Of a stretch of 37,942 nt of DNA, positions 30,434 through 37,942 are shown in pieces. Positions within the stretch are counted from its first letter, which is position 1; the number at the start of each line of letters is the position of its first letter. The DNA is from a virus. A model generated the notes under the pieces. The model ran no database searches. It saw only the letters and a list, made by a program, of their open reading frames with translations, and was not told where the DNA came from. The DNA lies in IMG/VR virus record IMGVR_UViG_3300043803_000633, positions 1 through 37,942 of that record, one strand, 5' to 3'. The translations under genes were made by a program, and so were the position numbers.

Positions 30434-31378
30434 TTACGCTCCCACCGTGAACGTGCCGCTCGTCGTGAACGTGTGGATCGTGTACCCGCCGACCTGCGTG
30501 ATCGTCCCGCCCGTGGCACGCGGCGTTCCGAGGTAGCGGACGATGACGATGCCGGAACCTCCATTGCGTCCAGCCGTCGAGAAACTCGGTGCATTTTCCT
30601 CGGTTGCCCCGCCGCCGCCCCCGCCGCCCGTACCGGAAGTTCCGGTTGTCGAATCGACGGTGTTTCCTCCTCCCGTGCCGCCGCCGCCAAGCCCGCCGGA
30701 ACCGCCAGGAGATCGCGTGCCGGCGCTGGTGTTTGAGTGCCCGCCGCCGCCGCCTCCTGCATAATCGGTCGCAACGCCGCTGATCGAGCTGGATGAGCCG
30801 TTTCCTCCAGCCCCGCCGGAGGTCTGCGTCACCCCTGCCGACCCGACCGCAGACGCGCCGCCGCCGCCGCCTCCGGCGAAGTACACGCCGCTGGCGCTCC
30901 TCGTCCCGGAACCGCCATTCGTTCCCTGGGCCGGACTCGTTGCCGGCGTGTTCCCAGCGCCTCCGGCAGAAGTAAATCCGGAACTCGCGGATGCACCGCC
31001 GCCACCGGAACCTCCGTCGAATGGCCTGCCTGCGGTCGTGTGGTTCTGTGCGCCGCCGCCTCCACCTGCCGAGGTGATCGACAGGAACGAGGAATCAGTC
31101 CCGCTTGCTCCGCGTGCAACTGTTGATCCTGCCCCACCTCCTCCGACAACGACCGGATACGACTGCCCGCTCAGGAGCACGGATGGGGTGCCGCCGACGT
31201 TGGTGCGGAAGCCGCCGCCCCCGCCGCCGCCGCCTGAATACGAACCGATGCCGCCGCCTCCGCCGCCGCCGGCAACCACGAGGTGCTCGACCTCGAGCGG
31301 GAATGCCACGAGGCCGACGTTCTGCACGACCGTCGATGCCCTCATCGGGCGGCGCATCCTGCCGAGGTTGCTTCGCAT
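30434..31378 (-). CDS. Glycine-rich tail/adhesin-like protein (314 aa)
   Basis: Residues about 36-280 consist of many glycine runs (GGGGGGG separated by Ser/Thr/Ala-containing turns), framed by LEVEHLVVAGGGGG at the front and GSGIVIVRYLG, YTIHTFTTSGTFTVGA at the end. This is the phage glycine-rich domain architecture. Related glycine-rich stretches in the T4-like S16 adhesin fold as packed polyglycine-II helices with receptor-binding loops. It likely sits at a fibre tip or acts as an adhesin. AGGAGG lies seven bases upstream of the ATG. The variable loops between glycine runs would be the receptor-specific parts. Confidence 0.82.
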   Translation of the reverse strand: MRSNLGRMRRPMRASTVVQNVGLVAFPLEVEHLVVAGGGGGGGIGSYSGGGGGGGGFRTNVGGTPSVLLSGQSYPVVVGGGGAGSTVARGASGTDSSFLSITSAGGGGGAQNHTTAGRPFDGGSGGGGASASSGFTSAGGAGNTPATSPAQGTNGGSGTRSASGVYFAGGGGGGASAVGSAGVTQTSGGAGGNGSSSSISGVATDYAGGGGGGHSNTSAGTRSPGGSGGLGGGGTGGGNTVDSTTGTSGTGGGGGGGATEENAPSFSTAGRNGGSGIVIVRYLGTPRATGGTITQVGGYTIHTFTTSGTFTVGA

Positions 31379-31388
31379 GTCAGCCTCC

Positions 31389-31931
31389 TCAGATGAACGA
31401 GTAGAAGCAGCCCATCGTCCCGGTCGATGACTCGAACTGGAGCGTGACGTACTGGTAGCCGATCAGGTCGAGCACCGCAGCCGCAGGCGGCGTGCCGGAA
31501 GCGGCAGCCGTTCCCGGGCTGTACAGGTTCACCGTGGGAACGCCCGTGCCGACCGTGATCGCGTGGAAGAAGTGCTGCGTGGTCCCGTTCACCGACAGGC
31601 TCGGGATGCTGCCTCCGGTCGCGTTATACGCGCAGGCCAGATCCGCAAGCAGCGTGGGGACGTAGATCGGGGTGCTGTTCGTCTGCACGTAGGTCGCCCA
31701 GCCGATCACGCGCACGCCGGGCGTGGTCGCATTGTTGGCGCTGTGGAACGGGACCAGGCGCATCAGGCTCTGCGTGTTCCCGCTCGCCATCGGGACCATG
31801 AACGTCTGGCTGGTCGTGGTCGGGAGCGTGGCGGTCGGGACGGCAACGTCGTACGTGCCGCTCGAGGCGGTGATGAGCCCGCTCGTGAGGAAGTTCGGTC
31901 GGTCGGTCGCGATGACGATGTCGGTTGCCAT
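31389..31931 (-). CDS. Beta-rich virion protein of unknown function (180 aa)
   Basis: MATDIVIATDRPNFLTSGLI, TATLPTTTSQTFMVPMASG, VRVIGWATYVQTNSTPIYVP, GTMGCFYSFI. Small-residue and Thr-rich, with alternating hydrophobic strands, no signal peptide and no membrane segment. Composition and location among tail fibre genes suggest a structural component of the tail or fibre. AAGGAACC precedes the ATG. No family recognised. Confidence 0.75.
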   Translation of the reverse strand: MATDIVIATDRPNFLTSGLITASSGTYDVAVPTATLPTTTSQTFMVPMASGNTQSLMRLVPFHSANNATTPGVRVIGWATYVQTNSTPIYVPTLLADLACAYNATGGSIPSLSVNGTTQHFFHAITVGTGVPTVNLYSPGTAAASGTPPAAAVLDLIGYQYVTLQFESSTGTMGCFYSFI

Positions 31932-31941
31932 TGGTGGTTCC

Positions 31942-32166
31942 TTAGGTGACGGCGCGGATGATGTACGTGGACACGAGGCTCATGCCTGCGCCGATTGCGG
32001 CGGCCCAGCCGAGCATGTAGCCGCGTGACTGCTCGAGCGAGCGGAGCCTGTGATCGTGTTCCTTGATCTGCTCGCTCTGGTTGTGCTGCATGACAAGCAA
32101 GGAATCGACCTTGCCCTCGAGGCGGCCGATGGCGAGGAACAGCTCGTCGTGGCGTTCGGCGCTCAT
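31942..32166 (-). CDS. Coiled-coil protein with C-terminal membrane helix (74 aa)
   Basis: DELFLAIGRLEGKVDSLLVM and QHNQSEQIKEHDHRLRSLEQ form a coiled coil; YMLGWAAAIGAGMSLVSTYI (50-69) is a transmembrane helix. This layout resembles XhlA-type and related small phage proteins found near holins and endolysins. It may be a lysis accessory or holin partner. The ATG overlaps the previous stop (ATGA). Confidence 0.75.
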   Translation of the reverse strand: MSAERHDELFLAIGRLEGKVDSLLVMQHNQSEQIKEHDHRLRSLEQSRGYMLGWAAAIGAGMSLVSTYIIRAVT

Positions 32167-32309
32167 TCGGAGCCTCGCGCTTCCTGGATGACCGAACGCA
32201 GGTATGCGTCGAGATCCTGGCCGGACATGCCACCGACCGTTGCCGGGTTGACGGCGACGATGGTGCCGTCGATCTTGTATACGCCTTCGGATATCTGCTG
32301 CGCTTCCAT
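32163..32309 (-). CDS. Small protein downstream of tailspike (48 aa)
   Basis: MEAQQISEGVYKIDGTIVAV, NPATVGGMSGQDLDAYLRSV. ATG 32309 is chosen because GGGATGAAC gives a spaced ribosome site; an ATG two codons upstream overlaps the tailspike stop. Not recognised; may be a tail-fibre accessory or a regulator. Confidence 0.62.
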   Translation of the reverse strand: MEAQQISEGVYKIDGTIVAVNPATVGGMSGQDLDAYLRSVIQEARGSE

Positions 32310-32311
32310 GT

Positions 32312-34189
32312 TCATCCCATCGAAAAGAGCGTGAATGTACGCGATGAGCCGAGCCGGTTCTTGATCCTGATGAGGTTGCTGTCGATCCACACGTTCAGGT
32401 CGGTGTCCACGTCAGGGTTCGTCGTGTTTGCGAACGACACGTTCGTGCCGGCCGAAATCGACGTGATGGTGTTCGTCCCTTGCGAGAACAGGAAGTTCGT
32501 GGTGCCATCGAAGCTGCTGTTGATGAACCGCAGGCTGCTTCCGGTGCCGAGGTATCCCTTCTGCGGGAACGAATACTCCGCATCGTCTGCAACGATCACG
32601 GCCTGCACCGAGTACATGCCGCCGTCAGACGAATCAATGGGAGCAATGTCACCGATCCGCGGAACGAACGCGGTTGTCGTTGCGCGCAACTGGCTGTCTG
32701 CCAGGCCAATGTTGACGTTCCCGAACTCGACGATGTTGGCCGGGTAGTAGGTCGTCGGAGAACTGGTGTTGATGAGGTGGCGCACAGCTGACCCGGACCA
32801 GTTCACGTTCCCGGTCGCGACGATGAAGTTCTTGTCGTACGTCCCGCTCGACGAATTCGCCATGAAGCTGCGCGTCATCTTGCTCGCGTGGTTGTCGCAG
32901 ATCGTCAGGTACATCTCGCCCTGACCGGCACCTCGCAGCGAGATGTTGGCGAAGTCCTGCACCGCGCCGCCGCACACACGGTTGTCCTTGAGCGACTGGA
33001 ACACGGGGAACGCGCTCGATGCCGACTCGCCCATTGTGAGCATGTTGAGCAGCACGCCGGTCGCCTCCGGCACGTTGTTGAACGCGACGTTCCCGATTGC
33101 CGTGACGCTGCGCGGGCGAGAGTGCGCCGAACCAGGATACAAGCCAACGCATCCATTTCCGACCGCGCCAAGCGTGCCGTCCGCATTGAACGGGTTGAGG
33201 TTTCCTGGAGCGACGTCGAAATGCCAGACGTTGTGGCTGACGTCTCCGGCAGCGATCTGGCAGTTGATGATCCCGCCGCTGTCCCCGGTGATCGGGAGCA
33301 TCGCGAACTTGATCGTGTTGTTGATGATGACCGACTCGTCGTTCTGCACCTTGATCGAACGGCCCTTGCAGTTGACGAACGAGTTGTTGCTGATCGTCGC
33401 CATCGCCGGGATGTACGTTGTCCCGGTCGTGTTGCCGCCGAACACCGCCAGCCCGTCGCAGTCAAAGTTGGTCGCGCTCGATGTCGTTTCGCTGTTCTTG
33501 ATCTCACTGAACAGGCACCCGCTGACGTTCACGTTCTGCGGGTAGTAACCGGACAATCCTGCGATCCCGATGCCGCTGGTCCCTGCGACTCCAGAAACGC
33601 CCGCACCGAGCTCTCGGCTGTGGTCGGCGGCGATGCAGTTCGTGACGTTCACGAACCTGTAACCGCCGAAGAACTGTGCGCCGGAATTTCCTGCATATCC
33701 GCCGGTGCCGCCGACCAGCGCCCACGAGTTGATAAACGAGCATTCGTTCACCGACACGTCGTTCGTGCCCTGCGCTGAAGTCTCGTCCACCCGGATGCAC
33801 ACGTTGCACTTCAGGTTCGCGTCGAACGTGATGCCTTCCATCGCGAAATCATGCCCTTGCGTGGACAGGTACATCATGTGCGAGCGGTGCGACGAGGACG
33901 TGCACTTGATGGTCGCGGAATCCCCGACCATCCGCAGGCTCCCGGTGAGCGTCAGCAGGATCTGCCGCTCGCTGGTTCCGCTGGCCGATGACATGGCGTA
34001 GGTGCCCGGCGGGAAGAACAAAGTCTTGCCCATCGCGGCCTGCATCGCGTTTTCGATGGCGGCACGGTCATCGGTCACGCCGTCGCCCTTGGCGCCGTAT
34101 CCGGTGACGCTGACCACGGGTCCGAGGACGTCACGGAGGATCTGCCCGTTGTGCGTGATCTGCTCGGTTGTCGGTCGGGTCATGGTCAT
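32312..34189 (-). CDS. Tailspike with pectate-lyase-like beta-helix
   Basis: 625 residues. VVSVTGYGAKGDGVTDDRAA (about 26-45) is the standard entry to a right-handed beta-helix in phage tailspikes (Pectate_lyase_3 type). The central part has repeated Asn-rich short strands (NNSFVNCKGRSIKVQND, IINNTIKF, IGNVAFNNVPEAT), as expected for stacked coils. The C-terminal 110 residues (SSLRFINSSFDGTTNFLF to SSRTFTLFS) form a separate tip domain. Likely binds or cuts a host surface polysaccharide; active residues cannot be assigned by eye. Start chosen at ATG 34189; the frame is also open to GTG 34201. Confidence 0.88.
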   Translation of the reverse strand: MTMTRPTTEQITHNGQILRDVLGPVVSVTGYGAKGDGVTDDRAAIENAMQAAMGKTLFFPPGTYAMSSASGTSERQILLTLTGSLRMVGDSATIKCTSSSHRSHMMYLSTQGHDFAMEGITFDANLKCNVCIRVDETSAQGTNDVSVNECSFINSWALVGGTGGYAGNSGAQFFGGYRFVNVTNCIAADHSRELGAGVSGVAGTSGIGIAGLSGYYPQNVNVSGCLFSEIKNSETTSSATNFDCDGLAVFGGNTTGTTYIPAMATISNNSFVNCKGRSIKVQNDESVIINNTIKFAMLPITGDSGGIINCQIAAGDVSHNVWHFDVAPGNLNPFNADGTLGAVGNGCVGLYPGSAHSRPRSVTAIGNVAFNNVPEATGVLLNMLTMGESASSAFPVFQSLKDNRVCGGAVQDFANISLRGAGQGEMYLTICDNHASKMTRSFMANSSSGTYDKNFIVATGNVNWSGSAVRHLINTSSPTTYYPANIVEFGNVNIGLADSQLRATTTAFVPRIGDIAPIDSSDGGMYSVQAVIVADDAEYSFPQKGYLGTGSSLRFINSSFDGTTNFLFSQGTNTITSISAGTNVSFANTTNPDVDTDLNVWIDSNLIRIKNRLGSSRTFTLFSMG

Positions 34190-34191
34190 GG

Positions 34192-34485
34192 TCAGGCCCA
34201 CACTCTCGCTGGATGCTGCGGCTTGGGGATCAGGACGGGCGCAAGCGCATCCGCCTGGTCGGCGGTCAGCGCATGGCGCATTCTCAGGTTGGCGTGCCAG
34301 CCGGGGAGCGGCACGGGGATGGGGTTGCCGTCCTCGTCCACATCCGGTCCCGGCACCCAGATCGTGCCGATGGGGTCAAAGGACGACTCCTCGGCCGGCA
34401 GCAGGCCGATGCCTGCCGCCGCCATCGCGTCGTGGACGTGCGCCTCGTCCTCGCCCTTGAGCCAGTAGTCGTGGAAGACGGTCAT
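34192..34485 (-). CDS. Small protein between receptor-binding genes, tail-fibre accessory candidate (97 aa)
   Basis: MTVFHDYWLKGEDEAHVHDA, IGTIWVPGPDVDEDGNPIPV, PLPGWHANLRMRHALTADQA. Proteins with a 'P.pGWHaNlR' end occur beside tail-fibre genes in phages and may act as assembly chaperones or small fibre caps. The ATG overlaps the preceding stop (ATGA). Function is a guess from position. Confidence 0.7.
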   Translation of the reverse strand: MTVFHDYWLKGEDEAHVHDAMAAAGIGLLPAEESSFDPIGTIWVPGPDVDEDGNPIPVPLPGWHANLRMRHALTADQADALAPVLIPKPQHPARVWA

Positions 34486-35726
34486 GTGGTGATCGTCTGA
34501 AGGTTCGCGTCGGTCAGGGTGCCGCTGTAGAAGGCGACGTACCTGATGACGCAATTGCTGTACTGCGAATACCCAGCCGTCGAGCTCGTCGCCTCCGCGC
34601 CGAAGGTGACGTAGTCGATGTTGCCGAAGGTCGTGATGTTGTTCGTCCCGGTCTGCACGGTGCCGCCGTTGATGCAGAAGCGTGAGTTCGTGCCGTTCCA
34701 GTAGTGGACGGCCTTCTGCACCCCGGTGCCGATGGTGCCCGTGGCGGTGTTGCCGCTCGACCAGAACGCCCGTGCCGCAGTCGTGCTGCTGGCCTGAATG
34801 CCGAGTTGCTCGTTTGCCACGTCATCCGTGGAGAGAAGCGTCCCAGCCTGACCCGGCGGGTAGAAGTGGATGACGAGGGCACCGGGGTCGCCCCACGAGG
34901 TGATGGCCGAGTCGAGGACGTGCGCGAGGTCGGCGCTGCGGGTGACGGTGCCAGTCCCGGTGTTGTCGATGTATGCGGTGGCGTTGCTGCCTGCCTCGAA
35001 CTGCGCCCCCCAAACCAGAACTCCGTTCGGAGAAGTACCTGCCTGCGACGAACGCCCGGTCGCATTCGTCGTTGAAGGCAGCACGAATGGGTAGTTTGTC
35101 TCAACGGCTGAAGTGGTCCGCGTTACCACGCATCGATACCACCCATTGCCAACGCTCGTAATGCTGCTTGAAGCAAGGGTTCCAACGGTGTTCCCCATCG
35201 TGCCGTTAGCCAAGTCGAAGTACCTGCCATGTTCGGCACCTCCCGTAATGGTGACATACACAAAGTCCACACCATCCGCCTTGGCGTACACGCTGAACGT
35301 GTATGTGCCGGTTGCCAACGAGCTTTCCGTGTAGTACCAAGCGGAGTTGGCCGTGATACTTGATCCACTCAACTTGCTGGCCGACTCTGACGCTCCATCA
35401 GGACAAGTGATGGAAGAAACAGTCGTTCTTGTAAGTTGTCCACCGTTTGCCCAGTTGGTCAGGAGTTCTGAGTTTGGAGCACGCTGCGTCCTCGACTCCT
35501 CCACCAGCAGTCCGAGCCGGCTGCCGCTGCTGTTGTGGGTCAGGCGGGCGACGTCCGTGGACGCCGACGCGATGTAGCCCGAGGAGTCAACGTAGGTGCC
35601 GCTGCTGGCGCGGGTGAGCGTGTAGCCCGAAGGGGTGCCCGTGGACCAATCAATGCTCCATGCTGGCGTAGGGCCACCTCCGCTCGGCGGTGCCTTGGCG
35701 AAGAAACTCTTGGTCGCGGCGAACAT
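34482..35726 (-). CDS. Carbohydrate-binding tail/receptor-binding protein (414 aa)
   Basis: After a short Pro/Gly-rich front (FFAKAPPSGGGPTP), residues about 70-265 look like a CBM-type jelly roll: APNSELLTNWANGG, YYTESSLATGTYTFSVYAK, GRYFDLANGTMGN, WGAQFEAGSNATAYIDNTG. Residues about 280-414 resemble a concanavalin-A/LamG-like domain (ALVIHFYPPGQAG, HYWNGTNSRFCINGG, VIRYVAFYSGTLTDANLQ). This pair is common in phage receptor-binding proteins. DNA coding the first module is less GC-rich than its flanks, as for an exchanged module. Only a weak ribosome site precedes the ATG, two bases after the fibre stop. Confidence 0.82.
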   Translation of the reverse strand: MFAATKSFFAKAPPSGGGPTPAWSIDWSTGTPSGYTLTRASSGTYVDSSGYIASASTDVARLTHNSSGSRLGLLVEESRTQRAPNSELLTNWANGGQLTRTTVSSITCPDGASESASKLSGSSITANSAWYYTESSLATGTYTFSVYAKADGVDFVYVTITGGAEHGRYFDLANGTMGNTVGTLASSSITSVGNGWYRCVVTRTTSAVETNYPFVLPSTTNATGRSSQAGTSPNGVLVWGAQFEAGSNATAYIDNTGTGTVTRSADLAHVLDSAITSWGDPGALVIHFYPPGQAGTLLSTDDVANEQLGIQASSTTAARAFWSSGNTATGTIGTGVQKAVHYWNGTNSRFCINGGTVQTGTNNITTFGNIDYVTFGAEATSSTAGYSQYSNCVIRYVAFYSGTLTDANLQTITT

Positions 35727-35728
35727 GG

Positions 35729-37942
35729 TCAGGGCGTGAAGTTCTGGATGAACGATCCGTACCAGTTCGTCCCGTCCGCGAAGAACGAGATGACGTCCAG
35801 ACGACCGAGCGTGGCCGTGATCGTCGGCGCCGTGCCGCCGGACCACTTGACGCCAGTGAATGTCGCCGTGGTCGTGCTGCCTGACGCAGGCTGCTTCACA
35901 AAGAATACGAACGACTTGCCTGCCGTCGCGGTCGGCATCGTGAACGTCGCCGCCGTGGCCGACGTCAGGGTCGCCGTCTGCACCGTGCCGTTCGCCAGGT
36001 CGAACGTGTGGGTCGCGCCGACCGTTCCGATGGCGACCACGCCCTCGGTGTAGTTCTTGAACGACGTATTGCCCTGCATCGACACATCCGCTCCGGACAT
36101 GCTCATCGCAGTCGCGGAGCTCGACTTGATGTCGTTGCCTGTCACGGTCAGGTCGCCCGCCACCGTGACGTCCGCGCCTGAGAGCGTCAGCGCCGTAGCC
36201 GTGCTGGACTTGATGTCGTTGCCCGTGACCGTCAGGTCGCCCGCGATGGCAACATCCGTGCTCGAGAGCGTGATGGCCGTTGCCGTGCTCGACTTGATGT
36301 CGTTCCCGGTGACGGTGATGTCCCCGGTCACGGTCACGTCGCCGCCAGAAGTCCAGGACGGCCCGCCGGTCGTGAGCATGGCAGGTGCCACCACGCCGTT
36401 GGCGATGGTCGTGCTGGTGCCGCCCGCAGACTTGGTGACGTTCCCGGTGAATGCCGAGGTCTGAAGCCCGCCGCTCCCGGTGAACTCGATCCCGCCACCG
36501 ACCGTCAGCTCCTCGACGTCGCCTGCGCCGGCCGTGTCGCGCCCGAGCAGCCTGTCCGTCGCGGACACGTTCTGCATCTTGGCGTAGGTCACGACGTCAT
36601 TGTCGATGGTCCAGACCGTGCCGCTCGAAGACACCGTGATGTCGCCGTAATCGGCGTCCGCGATGGATGCCGTGGCTGTGGACCACGAACCGTCTCCGCG
36701 CAGGAAATTGCCGCTGCCTGGCGTCCCGGTCGCGCTGATCTTGGCGACCGTCACCACGCCGTTGTCGATGGTCCAGGTCGCACCGGAACTGCTGACAGTG
36801 ATGTCGCCCTTGTCGCCGTCCGTCAGCGCAGGCACCGCCTGCCACGACCCATCGCCACGCAGGAAGTTGCCGCTGCCCGGAGTGCCCGTGGCGCTGATCT
36901 TCGCCATCGTGACGGCGCCGTTCGCGATGGTGGTCGCCGTTCCGCCTGCGGCCTTCGTGACGTCGCCCGTGAAGGCGCTCGTCTGGATGCCACCCGAGCC
37001 AGTGAACTCCACGCCGCCGCCGACCGTGAGCTGCTCGACGTCGCCCGTCAGCAGGCTGTCGCGGCCGAGAAGGCGGTCGGTCGCGATCTGCTGCATCTTG
37101 GCGAAGGTGACGGCGTTCGCCGCCACGGTCGCAGGAACCGTGCCCGTCCCGGACCCGGTCACGTCCCCGGTCAGCGTCACGATGCCGACGCCGTTGGAGC
37201 CGCTGCCGATCAGGAAGTTCACGAACTCGATGTTGTTCGTCCCAGCCACGGGCGCCTGGTTGAACGTGAGCGTCGTGCCGGCGATGGTGTACGTGTTGCG
37301 CTGCTGGTACACGCCGCCGATGAATACCTGCGCCGAGTTGCCTGCGCCGCCCGGGTCGCTCGCCAGCGTGAACACCGTCTGCGAACCCGTGCCGCTGAAG
37401 ACCTGTCGGGTGATCGAGGTCGGGGCCGCGCTCGAGCTCGCGGCCTGTACGGTCGGGATGCCGTTGGCGTCAAAGGCCAGGAACGTGTTGGCACGCACCG
37501 AGGCGGCCGGGAGCTCCATGTCCGGGCTGCCGTCAGAGATGGGCGCCTTGATCGACCGAGACACCTCGCCGGCCATCTGCTGGATCTGGATGGTCGCACG
37601 GTCGAACGAGTCCGTGATGACCTCCGGGTAGAACCCGCCTTGGTTGGTCAGGTCGGTCGGCTGTAGGTTGGCGATGTCCGAGGTGATCGTCAGCGTGAAC
37701 CCGGTCGCCAGCGGCCCGGCGACCAGCGTGACCGTCCCGCCCGGGTTCGAGTCCTGGTCGATGTTCAGCGCGACCGTGTAGTCGGTCGTGAGGACGAGCG
37801 TGGTTTCCACGCCCGTGGATGTCGCCAGCCGGATCACGTCCAGGTCGCCTGCGGCGAAGACCTTGAACGTGAACGGGAAGGCCGAGGCGGTTCCGTTGCC
37901 AACGAACGGGCCGGCGATTCTCGTCGTGCTGCTGATGGTCAT
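35729..37942 (-). CDS. T7-like tail fibre with repeated shaft
   Basis: 737 residues from the ATG at the very right edge. Residues 1-150 (TRIAGPFVGNGTASAFPFTF, KVFAAGDLDVIRL, LVLTTDYTVALNIDQDSNPG, LTNQGGFYPEVITDSFDRAT) are the T7 gp17-type N-terminal domain that plugs into the tail. Next comes a repetitive beta shaft with two copies of ISATGTPGSGNFLRGDGSW and three 28-residue units beginning D(L/I)TVTGNDIKSS. The C-terminus (AGKSFVFFVKQPASGSTT, LDVISFFADGTNWYGSFIQ) is the end domain usual for such fibres. An earlier start beyond the edge cannot be excluded, but this one aligns with the family. Confidence 0.92.
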   Translation of the reverse strand: MTISSTTRIAGPFVGNGTASAFPFTFKVFAAGDLDVIRLATSTGVETTLVLTTDYTVALNIDQDSNPGGTVTLVAGPLATGFTLTITSDIANLQPTDLTNQGGFYPEVITDSFDRATIQIQQMAGEVSRSIKAPISDGSPDMELPAASVRANTFLAFDANGIPTVQAASSSAAPTSITRQVFSGTGSQTVFTLASDPGGAGNSAQVFIGGVYQQRNTYTIAGTTLTFNQAPVAGTNNIEFVNFLIGSGSNGVGIVTLTGDVTGSGTGTVPATVAANAVTFAKMQQIATDRLLGRDSLLTGDVEQLTVGGGVEFTGSGGIQTSAFTGDVTKAAGGTATTIANGAVTMAKISATGTPGSGNFLRGDGSWQAVPALTDGDKGDITVSSSGATWTIDNGVVTVAKISATGTPGSGNFLRGDGSWSTATASIADADYGDITVSSSGTVWTIDNDVVTYAKMQNVSATDRLLGRDTAGAGDVEELTVGGGIEFTGSGGLQTSAFTGNVTKSAGGTSTTIANGVVAPAMLTTGGPSWTSGGDVTVTGDITVTGNDIKSSTATAITLSSTDVAIAGDLTVTGNDIKSSTATALTLSGADVTVAGDLTVTGNDIKSSSATAMSMSGADVSMQGNTSFKNYTEGVVAIGTVGATHTFDLANGTVQTATLTSATAATFTMPTATAGKSFVFFVKQPASGSTTTATFTGVKWSGGTAPTITATLGRLDVISFFADGTNWYGSFIQNFTP
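36071..36322 (-). repeat. Three tandem 84-bp (28-residue) shaft repeats
   Basis: Units at 36322-36239, 36238-36155 and 36154-36071, each beginning D(L/I)TVTGNDIKSS and ending about AGADV..AG-like text. Perfect 84-base spacing of CTTGATGTCGTT at 36125, 36209 and 36293 on the plus strand. They encode part of the fibre shaft and could expand or contract by recombination. Confidence 0.85.
36683..36898 (-). repeat. Two copies of a 57-bp (19-residue) motif, 159 bp apart
   Basis: ISATGTPGSGNFLRGDGSW is encoded at 36898-36842 and again at 36739-36683. The amino acids are identical but many codons differ, so the protein repeat is conserved while the DNA has diverged. Each copy is followed by ...G(D)ITVSSSG..WTIDN. 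Confidence 0.85.

Noticed and set aside
36597-36845. 82-codon minus-strand frame inside the fibre gene
   Set aside because: Arg/Gly/Gln-rich out-of-frame reading of the fibre repeats.
30434-37942. Diversity-generating retroelement as in phage BPP-1
   Set aside because: No reverse transcriptase and no template/variable repeat pair found near the fibre genes in this window.
1-37942. CRISPR array, integrase and attachment site
   Set aside because: No regularly spaced short repeats and no recombinase gene seen on either strand.

Overview
The window is part of the genome of a high-GC, short-tailed double-stranded DNA phage (podovirus). Its head and tail genes follow the gene order of the Bordetella BPP-1 / Burkholderia BcepC6B type: terminase, portal, scaffold, major capsid, cement protein, two tail-tube proteins, then very large internal virion proteins. 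The fibre at the right edge has a T7-type N-terminus. Family names come from recognising protein sequence by eye; no search was run. The host is probably a GC-rich Gram-negative bacterium, because a spanin-like lipoprotein is present, but it cannot be named.

Layout. (1) 1-20688, minus strand: one long late block read right to left. It holds small regulators and conserved phage proteins, small and large terminase, a GNAT acetyltransferase, a virion assembly protein, portal, scaffold, capsid, cement protein, tail-tube proteins, two internal virion proteins, and a giant 'polyvalent' protein (at least 1,845 residues) cut by the left edge. (2) 20689-21652: an intergenic control region of about 960 bases with a candidate small RNA, a 48-bp concentric dyad and several stem-loops. 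(3) 21653-29477, plus strand: an early/middle block with an unknown protein, small overlapping ORFs, a cytosine-5 DNA methyltransferase with a second reading frame inside it, a RusA resolvase, a Red-beta/RecT recombinase with an SSB-like tail, and a Gp157-family protein. An island of four genes on the minus strand (22343-23958) interrupts it. (4) 29498-29538: a strong terminator where the plus block meets the minus block. (5) 29543-37942, minus strand: the adhesion and lysis block. From upstream to downstream it has a T7-like fibre, a carbohydrate-binding tail protein, a beta-helix tailspike, a small coiled-coil membrane protein, a glycine-rich adhesin-like protein, a lipoprotein with spanin topology and a 37-residue membrane protein.

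How it fits together. DNA metabolism in view is limited to recombination (Bet, RusA, Gp157) and methylation (Dcm). No DNA polymerase, primase, helicase, integrase, reverse transcriptase, endolysin or tRNA gene was seen. These genes may lie outside the window, or the phage may depend on the host. The sequence stops inside the giant protein on the left and exactly at the fibre start codon on the right, so the missing segment probably joins those two ends.

The items most worth a second look are the candidate sRNA and concentric dyad in the control region, the overprinted gene inside dcm, the SSB-like tail on Bet, the low-GC ADP-ribosyltransferase-like module in the giant virion protein, and paired alternative stem-loops in two leaders.
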